Below are positions 1 to 7,913 of a stretch of 64,000 bases of DNA, piece after piece. A program made the translations under genes and the position numbers. The notes beneath the pieces are model-generated. The model was not told the origin of the DNA. It saw only the letters and a list, made by a program, of their open reading frames with translations, and did no database searches. The DNA comes from an uncultured Prevotellaceae bacterium (GTDB taxonomy: Bacteria > Bacteroidota > Bacteroidia > Bacteroidales > Muribaculaceae): assembly GCA_900320245.1 (NCBI GenBank), contig ONRP01000009.1:1-64000 (forward strand). The letters are read 5' to 3'. Each line of letters begins with the position of its first letter. The first letter of the stretch is position 1.

Positions 1-20
1 AAGAGCCACGCAACATTTAA

Positions 21-59
21 CCGTGCTTGACACGGGAAATTGATCAAATTAAATTTTAA
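21..59. repeat. Dispersed palindromic repeat (partial copy)
   Basis: A short GC hairpin (CCGTG/CACGG, 21-35) is followed by GGAAATTGATCAAATTAA. The same arrangement recurs at 42548-42616 and, diverged, near 31148-31222 and 31586-31630. It is non-coding and looks like a REP/MITE-type intergenic repeat. The rest of the first 200 bases holds nothing else I can name. Confidence 0.6.
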
Positions 60-202
60 GATATAATATCCCGAAACTTGGCTTCACCTCGGCACATCAA
101 ACAGGTTCATTTGCCTTTGGGCCACTGATGCGTCCCAATACCATTGAAACGGAGCGATTTAACATTTAGCCCATATTTTTCGTCAAAAAAACGATAGAAA
201 AT

Positions 203-233
203 TTTGGTTTTCCACAATTAATTGTTAATTTTG
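203..233 (+). promoter_or_regulatory. Bacteroidota-type promoter for the histidine kinase operon
   Basis: TTTG at 203-206, a 19-nt spacer and TAATTTTG at 226-233 match the Bacteroidota primary sigma consensus (TTTG, 19-21 nt, TAnnTTTG). The expected start of transcription lies about 35 nt before the kinase ATG. Confidence 0.75.
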
Positions 234-277
234 CCGTTGATTGTTAAAAGACAATTCTTAAAAGCATCATCATTCTC

Positions 278-1777
278 ATGAAGAGATCTACGATATGGAT
301 ATTGACCGTTGTGATGGCGATTGCCCTGCTGGGCCTGCTCGCCATGCAACTCATGTACCTCGAGAAGATGGTAGCGATGCGCGAGAGCCAGTTCAGCGAG
401 ATTGTCAGGCGCAGCCTATACAGCGTGTCGACCATGCTCGAGCAGAATGAGACCAAATACTACCTGGAAAAGGACCTGGCCGAGGCTGAACAGATGTACA
501 CGGGCATCGCCCAAGACGACTTCTACTTTGACAAGAGCCGCGAGGCAACCATCGACACGACCCTCAACACCGAGGACCCCAGCAAACTGCGTCCCGCCAA
601 CCGCAACACGCTCAAGGACCTGAACGACAGTTACCAGATGAAGCAGGAAATCCTGAAGAACCAGTACATGCACCAGCAGGGACTGCTCAACGAGGTGATT
701 TTCACGATTCTGAACGAGTCGAGCGGCCGTCCCATCAACGAGCGTGCCGACAGCGCCACTGTGGCCAGTTACCTGCGGTCGGAACTCGAGTTCAACGGCT
801 TGACGCTGCCCTTTGAGTTCGCCATCGTGAACCGCAGCAACGGCATGGTGTACAAGACCAGCGGCTACTCCCCCATGTCGCAACAGGACGTCTACACCCA
901 GGTGCTGTTCCCCAACGACCCCAAGAACAAGCAGAACATGCTGAACATCACCTTCCCGAGCAAGAGCGACTACATCTTCTCGTCGGTGAAGTTCCTGGTG
1001 CCGTCGCTGGCGTTCACCTTCCTGCTGCTGGGTGTGTTCCTGTACACCATCTCGGTAGCCTTCAAGCAGAAGAAACTGAGCGAGATCAAGAACGACTTCA
1101 TCAACAACATGACTCACGAGTTCAAGACGCCCATCTCGTCAATATCGATTGCAGCCCAGATGCTCAACGACGACAGCGTGCGCAAGAGTCCCGAGACGTT
1201 CAAGCACATCTCGAGGGTCATCAACGACGAGACCAAGCGTCTGCGCTTCCAGGTCGAGAAAGTGCTGCAGTTGTCGCTGTTCGACCGCAAGAATGCCACG
1301 ATGCGCCTCGAGGAAGAGGATGCCAACGCGAGCATCTATAACGTCATCAACACCTTCAAACTGAAGGTCGAGAAATTCGGCGGACACATCAATGCCGCCC
1401 TGGATGCCGAGGACCCGATCATCAATGTCGACAGGATGCACTTCACCAACGTGATCTTCAACCTGCTGGACAATGCCGTCAAGTACCGTCGCGAGGACGT
1501 GCCCCCCGAACTCGAGGTGAGCACCATCAACCCCGACGACGACCACGTGCAGATTACCGTTGCCGACAACGGCATCGGCATGAAACGCGAGGACCTGAAG
1601 AGAATCTTCGAGCGCTTCTACCGCGTGTCGACGGGCGACCGCCACGACGTGAAGGGCTTCGGTCTGGGACTGGCCTATGTCCACAAGATGATAGACCTGT
1701 TCGGCGGTACCATCCGCGCCGAGAGCGAGGTGGGCAAAGGATCGAAATTCATTATCACATTACCACTATATAAATAA
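278..1777 (+). CDS. rprX: Sensor histidine kinase, RprX-like
   Basis: Inner-membrane two-component kinase of 499 aa. An N-terminal membrane helix (about residues 6-26) and a second at about 241-262 bracket a periplasmic sensor region of about 210 aa with no recognised fold. The cytoplasmic part has the H box (NMTHEFKTPI, phospho-acceptor His near 280), N box (NLLDNAVKY), G1 (DNGIGM), F box (FERFYRV) and G2 (GFGLGL), so it should be catalytically complete. The response regulator gene starts 9 nt downstream, so the two form an operon. Architecture and partner match RprX of Bacteroides; the signal it senses cannot be read from the sequence. Confidence 0.9.
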   Translation: MKRSTIWILTVVMAIALLGLLAMQLMYLEKMVAMRESQFSEIVRRSLYSVSTMLEQNETKYYLEKDLAEAEQMYTGIAQDDFYFDKSREATIDTTLNTEDPSKLRPANRNTLKDLNDSYQMKQEILKNQYMHQQGLLNEVIFTILNESSGRPINERADSATVASYLRSELEFNGLTLPFEFAIVNRSNGMVYKTSGYSPMSQQDVYTQVLFPNDPKNKQNMLNITFPSKSDYIFSSVKFLVPSLAFTFLLLGVFLYTISVAFKQKKLSEIKNDFINNMTHEFKTPISSISIAAQMLNDDSVRKSPETFKHISRVINDETKRLRFQVEKVLQLSLFDRKNATMRLEEEDANASIYNVINTFKLKVEKFGGHINAALDAEDPIINVDRMHFTNVIFNLLDNAVKYRREDVPPELEVSTINPDDDHVQITVADNGIGMKREDLKRIFERFYRVSTGDRHDVKGFGLGLAYVHKMIDLFGGTIRAESEVGKGSKFIITLPLYK

Positions 1778-1786
1778 CTGAAAATT

Positions 1787-2491
1787 ATGGAAGACAAACT
1801 GAGAATTCTTTTATGCGAAGATGACGAGAACCTGGGAACCCTGACCCGCGAGTACCTCGAGGACAAGGGCTACAAGGCCGAACTCTTTGCCGACGGTGAA
1901 GCCGGTTACAAGGCCTTTCTCAAAGGCAAATATGACATCTGCCTGCTCGACGTGATGATGCCCAAGAAGGACGGCTATCAACTCGCACAGGAGATTCGCA
2001 CCGTCAACAGCGATGTGCCCATCATCTTCTTGACCGCCAAAGCGCTGAAGGAGGACATCCTGGAGGGCTTCAAGATTGGTGCCGATGACTACATCACCAA
2101 ACCCTTCTCGATGGAGGAACTGGTGCTGCGCATCGAGGCCATCCTGCGCCGCGTCAAGGGCAAGAAGGGCAAGGAGGTCACCGTATACAAGATCGGCAAG
2201 TTCACCTTTGACACCCAGCGCCAGGTGCTGTTCACCGACGACAGCAGCGACAACCTGACGACCAAGGAGAGCGAACTGCTGAGCCTGTTGTGTGCCCACA
2301 TGAACGAGATTCTGGAGCGCAACTTTGCCCTGAAGACCATCTGGATTGACGACAACTACTTCAACGCCAGGTCGATGGACGTTTACATCACCAAGTTGCG
2401 CAAGAAACTCAAAGACGACCCCAGCATCGAAATCATCAACATCCACGGCAAGGGTTACAAACTCATTGCCCCCGATGCCGAGGCCAACTGA
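1787..2491 (+). CDS. rprY: OmpR-family response regulator, RprY-like
   Basis: DNA-binding partner of the upstream kinase, 234 aa. The receiver domain (about 1-120) has the acidic pocket (CEDDE) and the phospho-acceptor Asp in CLLDVMMPKKDGY, with the conserved Thr and Lys in FLTAKA and YITKPF. The C-terminal winged-helix effector domain (about 135-230) has typical TTKESELL and SRSMDVYITKLRKKL-like segments. Spacing of 9 nt from the kinase supports co-transcription. Target genes are unknown from this window. Confidence 0.92.
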   Translation: MEDKLRILLCEDDENLGTLTREYLEDKGYKAELFADGEAGYKAFLKGKYDICLLDVMMPKKDGYQLAQEIRTVNSDVPIIFLTAKALKEDILEGFKIGADDYITKPFSMEELVLRIEAILRRVKGKKGKEVTVYKIGKFTFDTQRQVLFTDDSSDNLTTKESELLSLLCAHMNEILERNFALKTIWIDDNYFNARSMDVYITKLRKKLKDDPSIEIINIHGKGYKLIAPDAEAN

Positions 2492-2512
2492 CCTTAACAC
2501 CGCGTCACGCTT

Positions 2513-2611
2513 CCGTGGCAGGTAGGAGACTGCCTGCCACGGCGGCTGACCGTATTTAATCGTTGCCGGATTGCATTTTTCCCGTGGCAAGCAGACATGA
2601 GCCTTGCCACG
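2513..2611. terminator. Two related hairpins between the regulator and plsC-like genes
   Basis: The stem CCGTGGCAGG/CCTGCCACGG (2513-2522 with 2533-2542) follows the response regulator stop. A second stem CGTGGCAAG/CTTGCCACG (2583-2591 with 2603-2611) lies 25 nt before the acyltransferase ATG. Both share a GTGGCA/TGCCAC core. The first may end the two-component operon, though its T-tract is weak. The second could act in the leader of the next gene. Confidence 0.5.
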
Positions 2612-2635
2612 ACTAATTAACCTGAAGACGATCGC

Positions 2636-3358
2636 ATGATTTATCTATACCGCATATACCAATGGTGCATCGTGGCGCCCATTATGCTGGTGGTCAGCAT
2701 TGTGACATCGCTGATAACTATCGTGGGATGCCTGTTCAGCCAGGACTACTGGGGGTATTTCCCTGCCAAGTGGTGGGCCCGGCTGTGGTGTTGGCTGCAC
2801 TTCGTGCGCGTGCGTGTGAAGGGACGCGAGCATGTGGACCACGAGACCAGTTACGTGTTTGTTGCCAATCATCAGGGTGCCTATGACATCTTCTCGGTGT
2901 ACGGCTACCTGGGCCACAACTTCAAGTGGATGATGCGCAAGGGCCTGACCAACATCCCCATCATCGGCACCGCTTGCCGCATGGCCGGCCACATCCTGGT
3001 CGACACCCACTCGGCACAGGGCCTGCGCGACACCATGGCCGCCGCCAAGAAGAAGTTGCACGGCGGGATGTCGATTGTAGTCTTTCCTGAGGGCCGCCGC
3101 ACCGACACGGGCAAGATGGGCCCGTTCAAGAACGGCGCCTTTAAACTGGCGCTGGAATTTGGCCTGCCCGTCGTTCCCATCACCATCGACGGCAGTTACA
3201 AGGTGATGCCCCGCAGCACGTTCAACGTCACGCCCGGCACCATCACGCTGACCTTCCATGAGCCCATCCAGCACACCGGCGGCAACGACATTGCCCAGGT
3301 GAGCCACCAGTGCCGCACCATCATCCAGCAAGACCTGCCCGAGGACATGCGCGACTGA
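2636..3358 (+). CDS. plsC: 1-acyl-sn-glycerol-3-phosphate acyltransferase (PlsC family)
   Basis: Membrane-associated acyltransferase of 240 aa that should acylate lysophosphatidate to phosphatidate in phospholipid synthesis. An N-terminal hydrophobic segment (about 10-32) precedes the PlsC domain with the catalytic NHQGAYD (HX4D) motif near residue 82 and the substrate-binding FPEGRRTD motif near 149. Length is normal for the family. It appears monocistronic: hairpins lie upstream and a strong bidirectional terminator follows the stop. Confidence 0.9.
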   Translation: MIYLYRIYQWCIVAPIMLVVSIVTSLITIVGCLFSQDYWGYFPAKWWARLWCWLHFVRVRVKGREHVDHETSYVFVANHQGAYDIFSVYGYLGHNFKWMMRKGLTNIPIIGTACRMAGHILVDTHSAQGLRDTMAAAKKKLHGGMSIVVFPEGRRTDTGKMGPFKNGAFKLALEFGLPVVPITIDGSYKVMPRSTFNVTPGTITLTFHEPIQHTGGNDIAQVSHQCRTIIQQDLPEDMRD

Positions 3359-3395
3359 CGCACCAAGCAACTCATTTAGCGGCATGATATCAATA

Positions 3396-3435
3396 AAACA
3401 CGTGGCGGGAACCAATCGGTTCCCGCCACGTGTTT
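3396..3435. terminator. Bidirectional rho-independent terminator
   Basis: An 18-bp perfect stem (3396-3413 with 3418-3435) with an AATC loop and A/T-rich ends on both sides lies between the convergent plsC and PHP-phosphatase genes. It can serve both strands. Confidence 0.9.
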
Positions 3436-3452
3436 ATTCCTGATAAGTGTCC

Positions 3453-4196
3453 TTAGAAGGTGATCAAATCGTTCTTGACAGTGGGCTCGATCTCGGCGCT
3501 GAGGCGGCGCCACTCCTTGCTGTTGAGGTAGTCCATGATGATGTGGGCATGCTTGACGTTGTGCATATCGCTGCCCAGGTAATCAATCATACCCTGCTTG
3601 GCAAACCACAAGGCGCTGTCGCGGGCTTCCTCGCCGAAGTAACCGGTAAACGACAGGATGTTGACCTGGAATTTGGCGCCCTTGTTGTGGAGTTCCTCGT
3701 AGCGCTTGCGGCGACGAGAGTAGTAGGTGTAGCGCTCGGGATGTGCCAAGATGGTCCTGTAACCCTTGACCTGGAGGTCGAACAGGAGGTCATCGAGGTT
3801 CATCAGTTCCTGCTGGAAGGAGTTCTCGAGCAGGATGTGCTTGCCGGGCATCGGTATCAAGTGATCGGCCGCATATTCCTTGTCAAAGTACTCGTCCATG
3901 CGGTACTCGGCGCTCAGGGCCAGTTCAATTTCGAGGCCAGCGTCGGTAACGGCATCCTTGAGTTTGAGAAACGCGTCGGTCAGCGACTCGCGCGTGTTCT
4001 CGAAGGTGACAGCGGTGACATGTGAAGTGAGCACGACGCGGTTGATGCCCATCTGCAACTGGGCATTGAGCATGTCGAGCGACTGCTCGATGGATTGCGA
4101 GCCATGGTCCACCCCCGGCAGGATGTGGCAATGGATATCAGTATTATAGAAGAGCCTAACCTGCTCCTTTTTGCGCTTAAAAAGTTTACCTAGCAT
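3453..4196 (-). CDS. PHP-domain tyrosine-protein phosphatase, CpsB/YwqE-like
   Basis: Putative metal-dependent (PHP superfamily) protein-tyrosine phosphatase of 247 aa, the type that dephosphorylates bacterial tyrosine kinases controlling polysaccharide export. Metal-binding signatures visible are DIHCHILPGVDHGSQS near the N-terminus, a central HPERY and a C-terminal SDMHN. The length fits CpsB/CapC. No polysaccharide kinase gene is adjacent, so the partner lies elsewhere. Its own promoter precedes it at 4224-4231. Confidence 0.85.
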   Translation of the reverse strand: MLGKLFKRKKEQVRLFYNTDIHCHILPGVDHGSQSIEQSLDMLNAQLQMGINRVVLTSHVTAVTFENTRESLTDAFLKLKDAVTDAGLEIELALSAEYRMDEYFDKEYAADHLIPMPGKHILLENSFQQELMNLDDLLFDLQVKGYRTILAHPERYTYYSRRRKRYEELHNKGAKFQVNILSFTGYFGEEARDSALWFAKQGMIDYLGSDMHNVKHAHIIMDYLNSKEWRRLSAEIEPTVKNDLITF

Positions 4197-4223
4197 ATAA
4201 AATCTACAATCTTAAAAGACCTG

Positions 4224-4231
4224 CAAAGTTA
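4224..4231 (-). promoter_or_regulatory. -7 box for the PHP phosphatase gene
   Basis: On the minus strand this reads TAACTTTG followed by C, an exact TAnnTTTG match, 28 nt before the ATG. Confidence 0.65.
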
Positions 4232-4520
4232 GCACTTTTTTTTGTAACACAAGGCACCTACTTTAATTAATTTCAATAATTCACACAATAATAACAATTT
4301 AGTAACATCAACCCCATGAAACACGTTCTGTTAGAAGCAAATGCCATGCCAACCTGCCAAAAACCAGGTGCCAGTGCCGGCAACATGAGAAAAGGAGGCC
4401 ACCCCCGTTATAGCGCCGCCATGCCTGAAAGATTGCTGCCCAAGGCCTTTAAACCAGATGAAAAACCGCTGATAATCAAAAAAAGAGCGAAAAAAGTTTT
4501 TCCAGTTCGGAAAATGTTTG

Positions 4521-4528
4521 TACCTTTG
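4521..4528 (+). promoter_or_regulatory. -7 box for the L31 gene
   Basis: TACCTTTG followed by CGC, 75 nt upstream of the L31 ATG. The position implies a leader of about 70 nt, long enough for regulation, although I recognise no defined structure. It also argues against an ORF spanning 4316-4588 being a gene. Confidence 0.65.
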
Positions 4529-4603
4529 CGCGCCATTACAAAAAAGAGGCGTTTACCACCGCCACCAGTTTGTAAGTTTAACATTTAAAGATATATCGAA
4601 GAA

Positions 4604-4858
4604 ATGAAGAAGGATATCCATCCCAGCAACTATCGCGAGGTTGCGTTCAAGGACATGTCTAACGAGGAGGTTTTCATCACGCGCAGCACGGTGAACACCA
4701 AGGAGACCATTGAGATTGACGGTACCACCTATCCCCTGGTGAAACTCGAGATCACCAACACCTCTCACCCGTTCTTCACCGGTAAGCAGAAACTCGTCGA
4801 CACCGCAGGTCGCGTGGACAAGTTCATGCAGCGCTACGGCAACCGCAAGAAGAAATAA
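4604..4858 (+). CDS. rpmE2: 50S ribosomal protein L31 type B
   Basis: Large-subunit ribosomal protein, 84 aa. It begins [13 protein letters not shown] and carries the type-B core around [13 protein letters not shown] and the basic C-terminus RYGNRKKK. There is no cysteine, so it is the zinc-independent (C-minus) form. The length is exact for the family. It stands alone with its own promoter, typical for L31. Confidence 0.95.
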   Translation: MKKDIHPSNYREVAFKDMSNEEVFITRSTVNTKETIEIDGTTYPLVKLEITNTSHPFFTGKQKLVDTAGRVDKFMQRYGNRKKK

Positions 4859-4876
4859 GAAGACAACCCGTCACCG

Positions 4877-4945
4877 CCGTGAGCGCTCACGGCAAAGACT
4901 CAGACAACACAGCGACGCGTCCCCGTTATCGAGGGCGCGCCGCTT
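4877..4945. other. Intergenic palindrome and imperfect hairpin after L31
   Basis: A 16-base perfect palindrome of the form CCGTGAGC-GCTCACGG is followed by an imperfect hairpin (GCGACGCGTCC with GGGCGCGCCGC). These may end L31 transcription, but there is no clear T-tract. From here to 4998 I see nothing else. Confidence 0.35.
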
Positions 4946-4998
4946 GTTATCCACCAATCAAAGGCAAATAGGAACTCACGAGACCGGCAATGGCTCCA

Positions 4999-5136
4999 TC
5001 ACCCCCACATGAGATAGCATATACCGCCTTTCTCAAGTGACAGCACAGCGGCCATTAACGGTCGTTTCAGCGCTTGCCACCAGAGACTCTCCTGCCAACG
5101 GCGGAACCGCCTATACCGGTCAATCATATAATTCAT
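4999..5136 (-). CDS. Possible 45-aa Trp/Arg-rich small protein
   Basis: A short ORF starts 5 nt after the stop of the DUF3667-type gene on the same strand. It reads MNYMIDRYRRFRRWQES, then LWWQALKRPLMAAV, and ends CYLMWG. It is rich in Arg and Trp at the N-terminal half and amphipathic or hydrophobic after that. No family is recognised. The tight spacing suggests it could be translated as the last cistron of that operon, but chance is not excluded. Confidence 0.3.
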   Translation of the reverse strand: MNYMIDRYRRFRRWQESLWWQALKRPLMAAVLSLEKGGICYLMWG

Positions 5137-5140
5137 AACA

Positions 5141-6211
5141 TCAACTTACCAAAGCCTTAAAAAACGCACCGGGTCTCTGCATCTCAAGAACTATCAGACA
5201 TAACACCATCAGCATGAAAAACATCAAGGGCAGCAGCATCGACCGCCACACACCCCGTTCCCGCCAACTCTTGCGGTTAATGGCATCGGTCAACGAAAGC
5301 AATGTGCCCAATCCAGTGGCAAAGGTCATGAAAATAAGAATCGGACGGAAATGATGTTCGACTAAATAGCCGTCAGGTTTATCGAGAGCGACACTTATCA
5401 CAACTATCATTAAAAGTGATAAAGCGATAATGACCACAATCGCAGCCAGGCGCCATAGAGTTCCCCTCAATCCATAACCAAACAGTTGTTTGTAATCCAA
5501 AAGCACCATAAGAGGCAGAAAGCACACTGAAACAGCCCACGCCTGCTGGACATTAAGTCCCGTCCAAGCCAGCACAAGCGATAAGACAAAATTCCAGATA
5601 AAGTACTGTGTGGTCATGAACACCTGGATGAAGAAGCCCTGGGGCAGAGTATGGCGAGGATTGCGTGGAGCATGCTTGAAGACAAACCAAGTGGGCAATA
5701 TCAAAATAGAGAAAATGAACAGGATGCCCCATTCGGGATGGGCCGACAGCCAGTTGATAGCACTATCCACATAATATTCCACACCCGTTGATGTGACTGT
5801 GGCTGGCTGATCTTCTATAACCTCGGACCAATACTCCGGAAACAAAAACTGGCCTATGAAAAACACAAGAAATGTTACAATCACCAGCATCTTCACGGGA
5901 GGAAAACTCAACTGCCACTTCCCGTTAATGTAATCGCTTATGAAATAGCCAGGTCTCCACAACAACTGCCACACCGAATAGGGCAACGAGCGGCCACCCA
6001 AGCCGAACAGGTCCATCAATCCGCTTCTAACGGTTTGCCACGTGATGCGCCCGGCCCTTTCCTTTTGTCCACAGCGCGGACAGTAGGCCCCGGCATACTC
6101 CTGGCCGCAGTTGCAACAGCAGTGCGTCTCGCCGCCGATTTCCTCGTATTTGCACGGCTCACGCTGCCATGCCTTGAATCGCTGATATAATGCCTTAAGA
6201 GATGCCATCAA
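5141..6211 (-). CDS. DUF3667-type zinc-ribbon membrane protein
   Basis: 356 aa. The N-terminal zinc ribbon has two cysteine pairs (CNCGQEY and YCPRCGQ, about residues 33-52) with extra Cys before it. A linker follows (RITWQTVRSGLMDLFGL), then about five hydrophobic helices from residue 95 to the end, as in Bacteroidota DUF3667 proteins. Function is unknown; an inner-membrane location is inferred. Its ATG overlaps the stop of the upstream DUF308-like gene by 4 nt, so the two are translationally coupled. Confidence 0.75.
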   Translation of the reverse strand: MMASLKALYQRFKAWQREPCKYEEIGGETHCCCNCGQEYAGAYCPRCGQKERAGRITWQTVRSGLMDLFGLGGRSLPYSVWQLLWRPGYFISDYINGKWQLSFPPVKMLVIVTFLVFFIGQFLFPEYWSEVIEDQPATVTSTGVEYYVDSAINWLSAHPEWGILFIFSILILPTWFVFKHAPRNPRHTLPQGFFIQVFMTTQYFIWNFVLSLVLAWTGLNVQQAWAVSVCFLPLMVLLDYKQLFGYGLRGTLWRLAAIVVIIALSLLMIVVISVALDKPDGYLVEHHFRPILIFMTFATGLGTLLSLTDAINRKSWRERGVWRSMLLPLMFFMLMVLCLIVLEMQRPGAFFKALVS

Positions 6212-6834
6212 ACGGTGATTTCTTCAGTTGATTCTTCCTGCTCGATAATGCTGTCGTTCTCAATATCCGTCGGGAGGTTTGCGGGTTGACCCAGCGCACG
6301 GCGCACGCGGCGCTCGGCGAGATACTCCTGCAGGCTGGTGAAATTGAACAGCAGCAGGCAGATGCCCGTAACGAGCACTACCGACTCGGCATGGTCGCGC
6401 AAGGCTGGCAACACCATCGAGAGGATGCCACACAGCACCACAATCACAGGCAGGACATAATACCAACCGCCAATCTTCAATTTGTCACGAGACATCCACA
6501 GGTAGACGATATGGAATCCGCCCAGGACCACAAGAAGCATGCCCATGAGTTGCTGCAGGATTGCGTCGAACAAGGGCGCCTTGAGCATCAGCACCAAGCC
6601 GAAGCACAAGCCCCCCACTGCCGGCATCACACCCATATAATCCGAACTGGTGCGCGCACCGGCATGGCGCACAGCAACCATGACCATGTAAACGACAGCC
6701 AGCACCATGAACATGGTACCCATCAACCTCACAGCCCAGACGAGCAGGTCGGGCACGGCGTGGAAGATGATGAGAATGACGCCCACAAGCAGCAAGAGCA
6801 CATTGGTGAGCAGGTTAATACTTACATTTTTCAT
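6208..6834 (-). CDS. DUF308-like multi-pass membrane protein
   Basis: 208 aa with six or so closely packed hydrophobic helices between residues 8 and 170, then a polar C-terminal tail rich in Glu (QEESTEEITV). The repeated short-helix pattern with Gly-rich turns resembles the DUF308/HdeD group, whose function is unknown outside acid-resistance examples. It is the first gene of a two-gene unit with the DUF3667-type gene (4-nt overlap). Confidence 0.6.
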   Translation of the reverse strand: MKNVSINLLTNVLLLLVGVILIIFHAVPDLLVWAVRLMGTMFMVLAVVYMVMVAVRHAGARTSSDYMGVMPAVGGLCFGLVLMLKAPLFDAILQQLMGMLLVVLGGFHIVYLWMSRDKLKIGGWYYVLPVIVVLCGILSMVLPALRDHAESVVLVTGICLLLFNFTSLQEYLAERRVRRALGQPANLPTDIENDSIIEQEESTEEITV

Positions 6835-6929
6835 AAGGTTTTTAATAAAAAAAAATGCGTGTTAATAATTTTTTCACAAAAATATCTCAAAATATACTAT
6901 TTTCAAAAAAAAATATGGATAAAAAGATG

Positions 6930-6937
6930 TATCTTTG
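6930..6937 (+). promoter_or_regulatory. -7 box for the lipid kinase gene
   Basis: TATCTTTG, 14 nt upstream of the ATG, in a very AT-rich divergent intergenic region (6835-6951). Confidence 0.65.
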
Positions 6938-6951
6938 TGAGTGAATAGAAT

Positions 6952-7854
6952 ATGGAGAAACGCAAGCACATACTCGCCATCATCAATCCCGTGTCGGGCG
7001 TCGGCAGCAAGGACAAGATCCCACGCCTCATCGAGACGGTGGTGGACAACGAGAAGAATGACGTGAGCATCGTCATGAGTGAGTATGCAGGCCATGCCCA
7101 CGAGATTGCCGAGATGGCGGTAGCCGAAGGCATCGACGTGGTGGTGGCCATCGGTGGCGACGGAACGGTCAACGAAGTGGGCAGTGCCCTGTGCGGCACC
7201 GACACGGCGCTGGCCATTGTGCCGTGCGGCTCGGGCAACGGCCTGGCGCGACACCTGCGCATCTCGATGAATGCCAGCCGCGCCCTGCAAGTGCTCAACA
7301 ACGGTGTCGTGGGGCAGTTTGACTACTGCACGATGAACGGCCAACCGTTCTTCTGCACCTGCGGCATGGGCTTTGATGCCGCCGTGAGCGACAAGTTCTC
7401 CAACGAGGGCACCCGCGGTTTCATCACCTACATCAAGGCAGCCCTGAGCGAATACCTGAAGTACGAACCGCAGGAATACCTCATTGACATCGACGGCACC
7501 AAAATGCGTGAGCGGGCCTTTGTCATCGCCTGCTGCAATGCCGCCCAATATGGCAACAACGCCTATATCGCCCCACGTGCGACGATGCAGGACGGCCTGA
7601 TTGACGTGACGGTGATGAGCCCGTTCGGTATGGCGCACTGTCCGATTATCGGCGCCCGCCTGTTCCTGCGGCAGTTGGGCAAGGACAGCCATGTGAGCAT
7701 CTACCGCGGCAAGCGCATCGTCATCGAGCGCTCCCACGATGATGTCATCCACATGGACGGCGACCCGATCAAGGCTCCGGCAAGGCTGGTGTTCGAGATT
7801 GTCAACAAGGGCATCCACATCCTGGTGCCGCCAACACTGCCCGACGATGTTTAA
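6952..7854 (+). CDS. Diacylglycerol/lipid kinase family protein (DagK/YegS)
   Basis: Cytosolic ATP-dependent lipid kinase of 300 aa. The DAGK catalytic domain shows NPVSG(V)GS near the N-terminus, the nucleotide-binding GGDGTVNEVG near residue 68 and PCGSGNGLARHL near 90. The C-terminal beta-sandwich part ends with a typical HMDGDPI segment. The likely substrate is diacylglycerol or a related lipid, giving phosphatidate; the exact substrate cannot be told. It precedes the glycogen-type genes by 60 nt, but no functional link is evident. Confidence 0.88.
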   Translation: MEKRKHILAIINPVSGVGSKDKIPRLIETVVDNEKNDVSIVMSEYAGHAHEIAEMAVAEGIDVVVAIGGDGTVNEVGSALCGTDTALAIVPCGSGNGLARHLRISMNASRALQVLNNGVVGQFDYCTMNGQPFFCTCGMGFDAAVSDKFSNEGTRGFITYIKAALSEYLKYEPQEYLIDIDGTKMRERAFVIACCNAAQYGNNAYIAPRATMQDGLIDVTVMSPFGMAHCPIIGARLFLRQLGKDSHVSIYRGKRIVIERSHDDVIHMDGDPIKAPARLVFEIVNKGIHILVPPTLPDDV

Positions 7855-7913
7855 CCATGCCATTTCAAGTGAATCTGTTGAAAGTATAAGACAAAAACCA
7901 AAATAATAACCTT

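Noticed and set aside
4316-4588. 90-aa ORF before L31
   Set aside because: It overlaps the L31 promoter box, has no recognisable features, and runs through sequence that should be the L31 leader.
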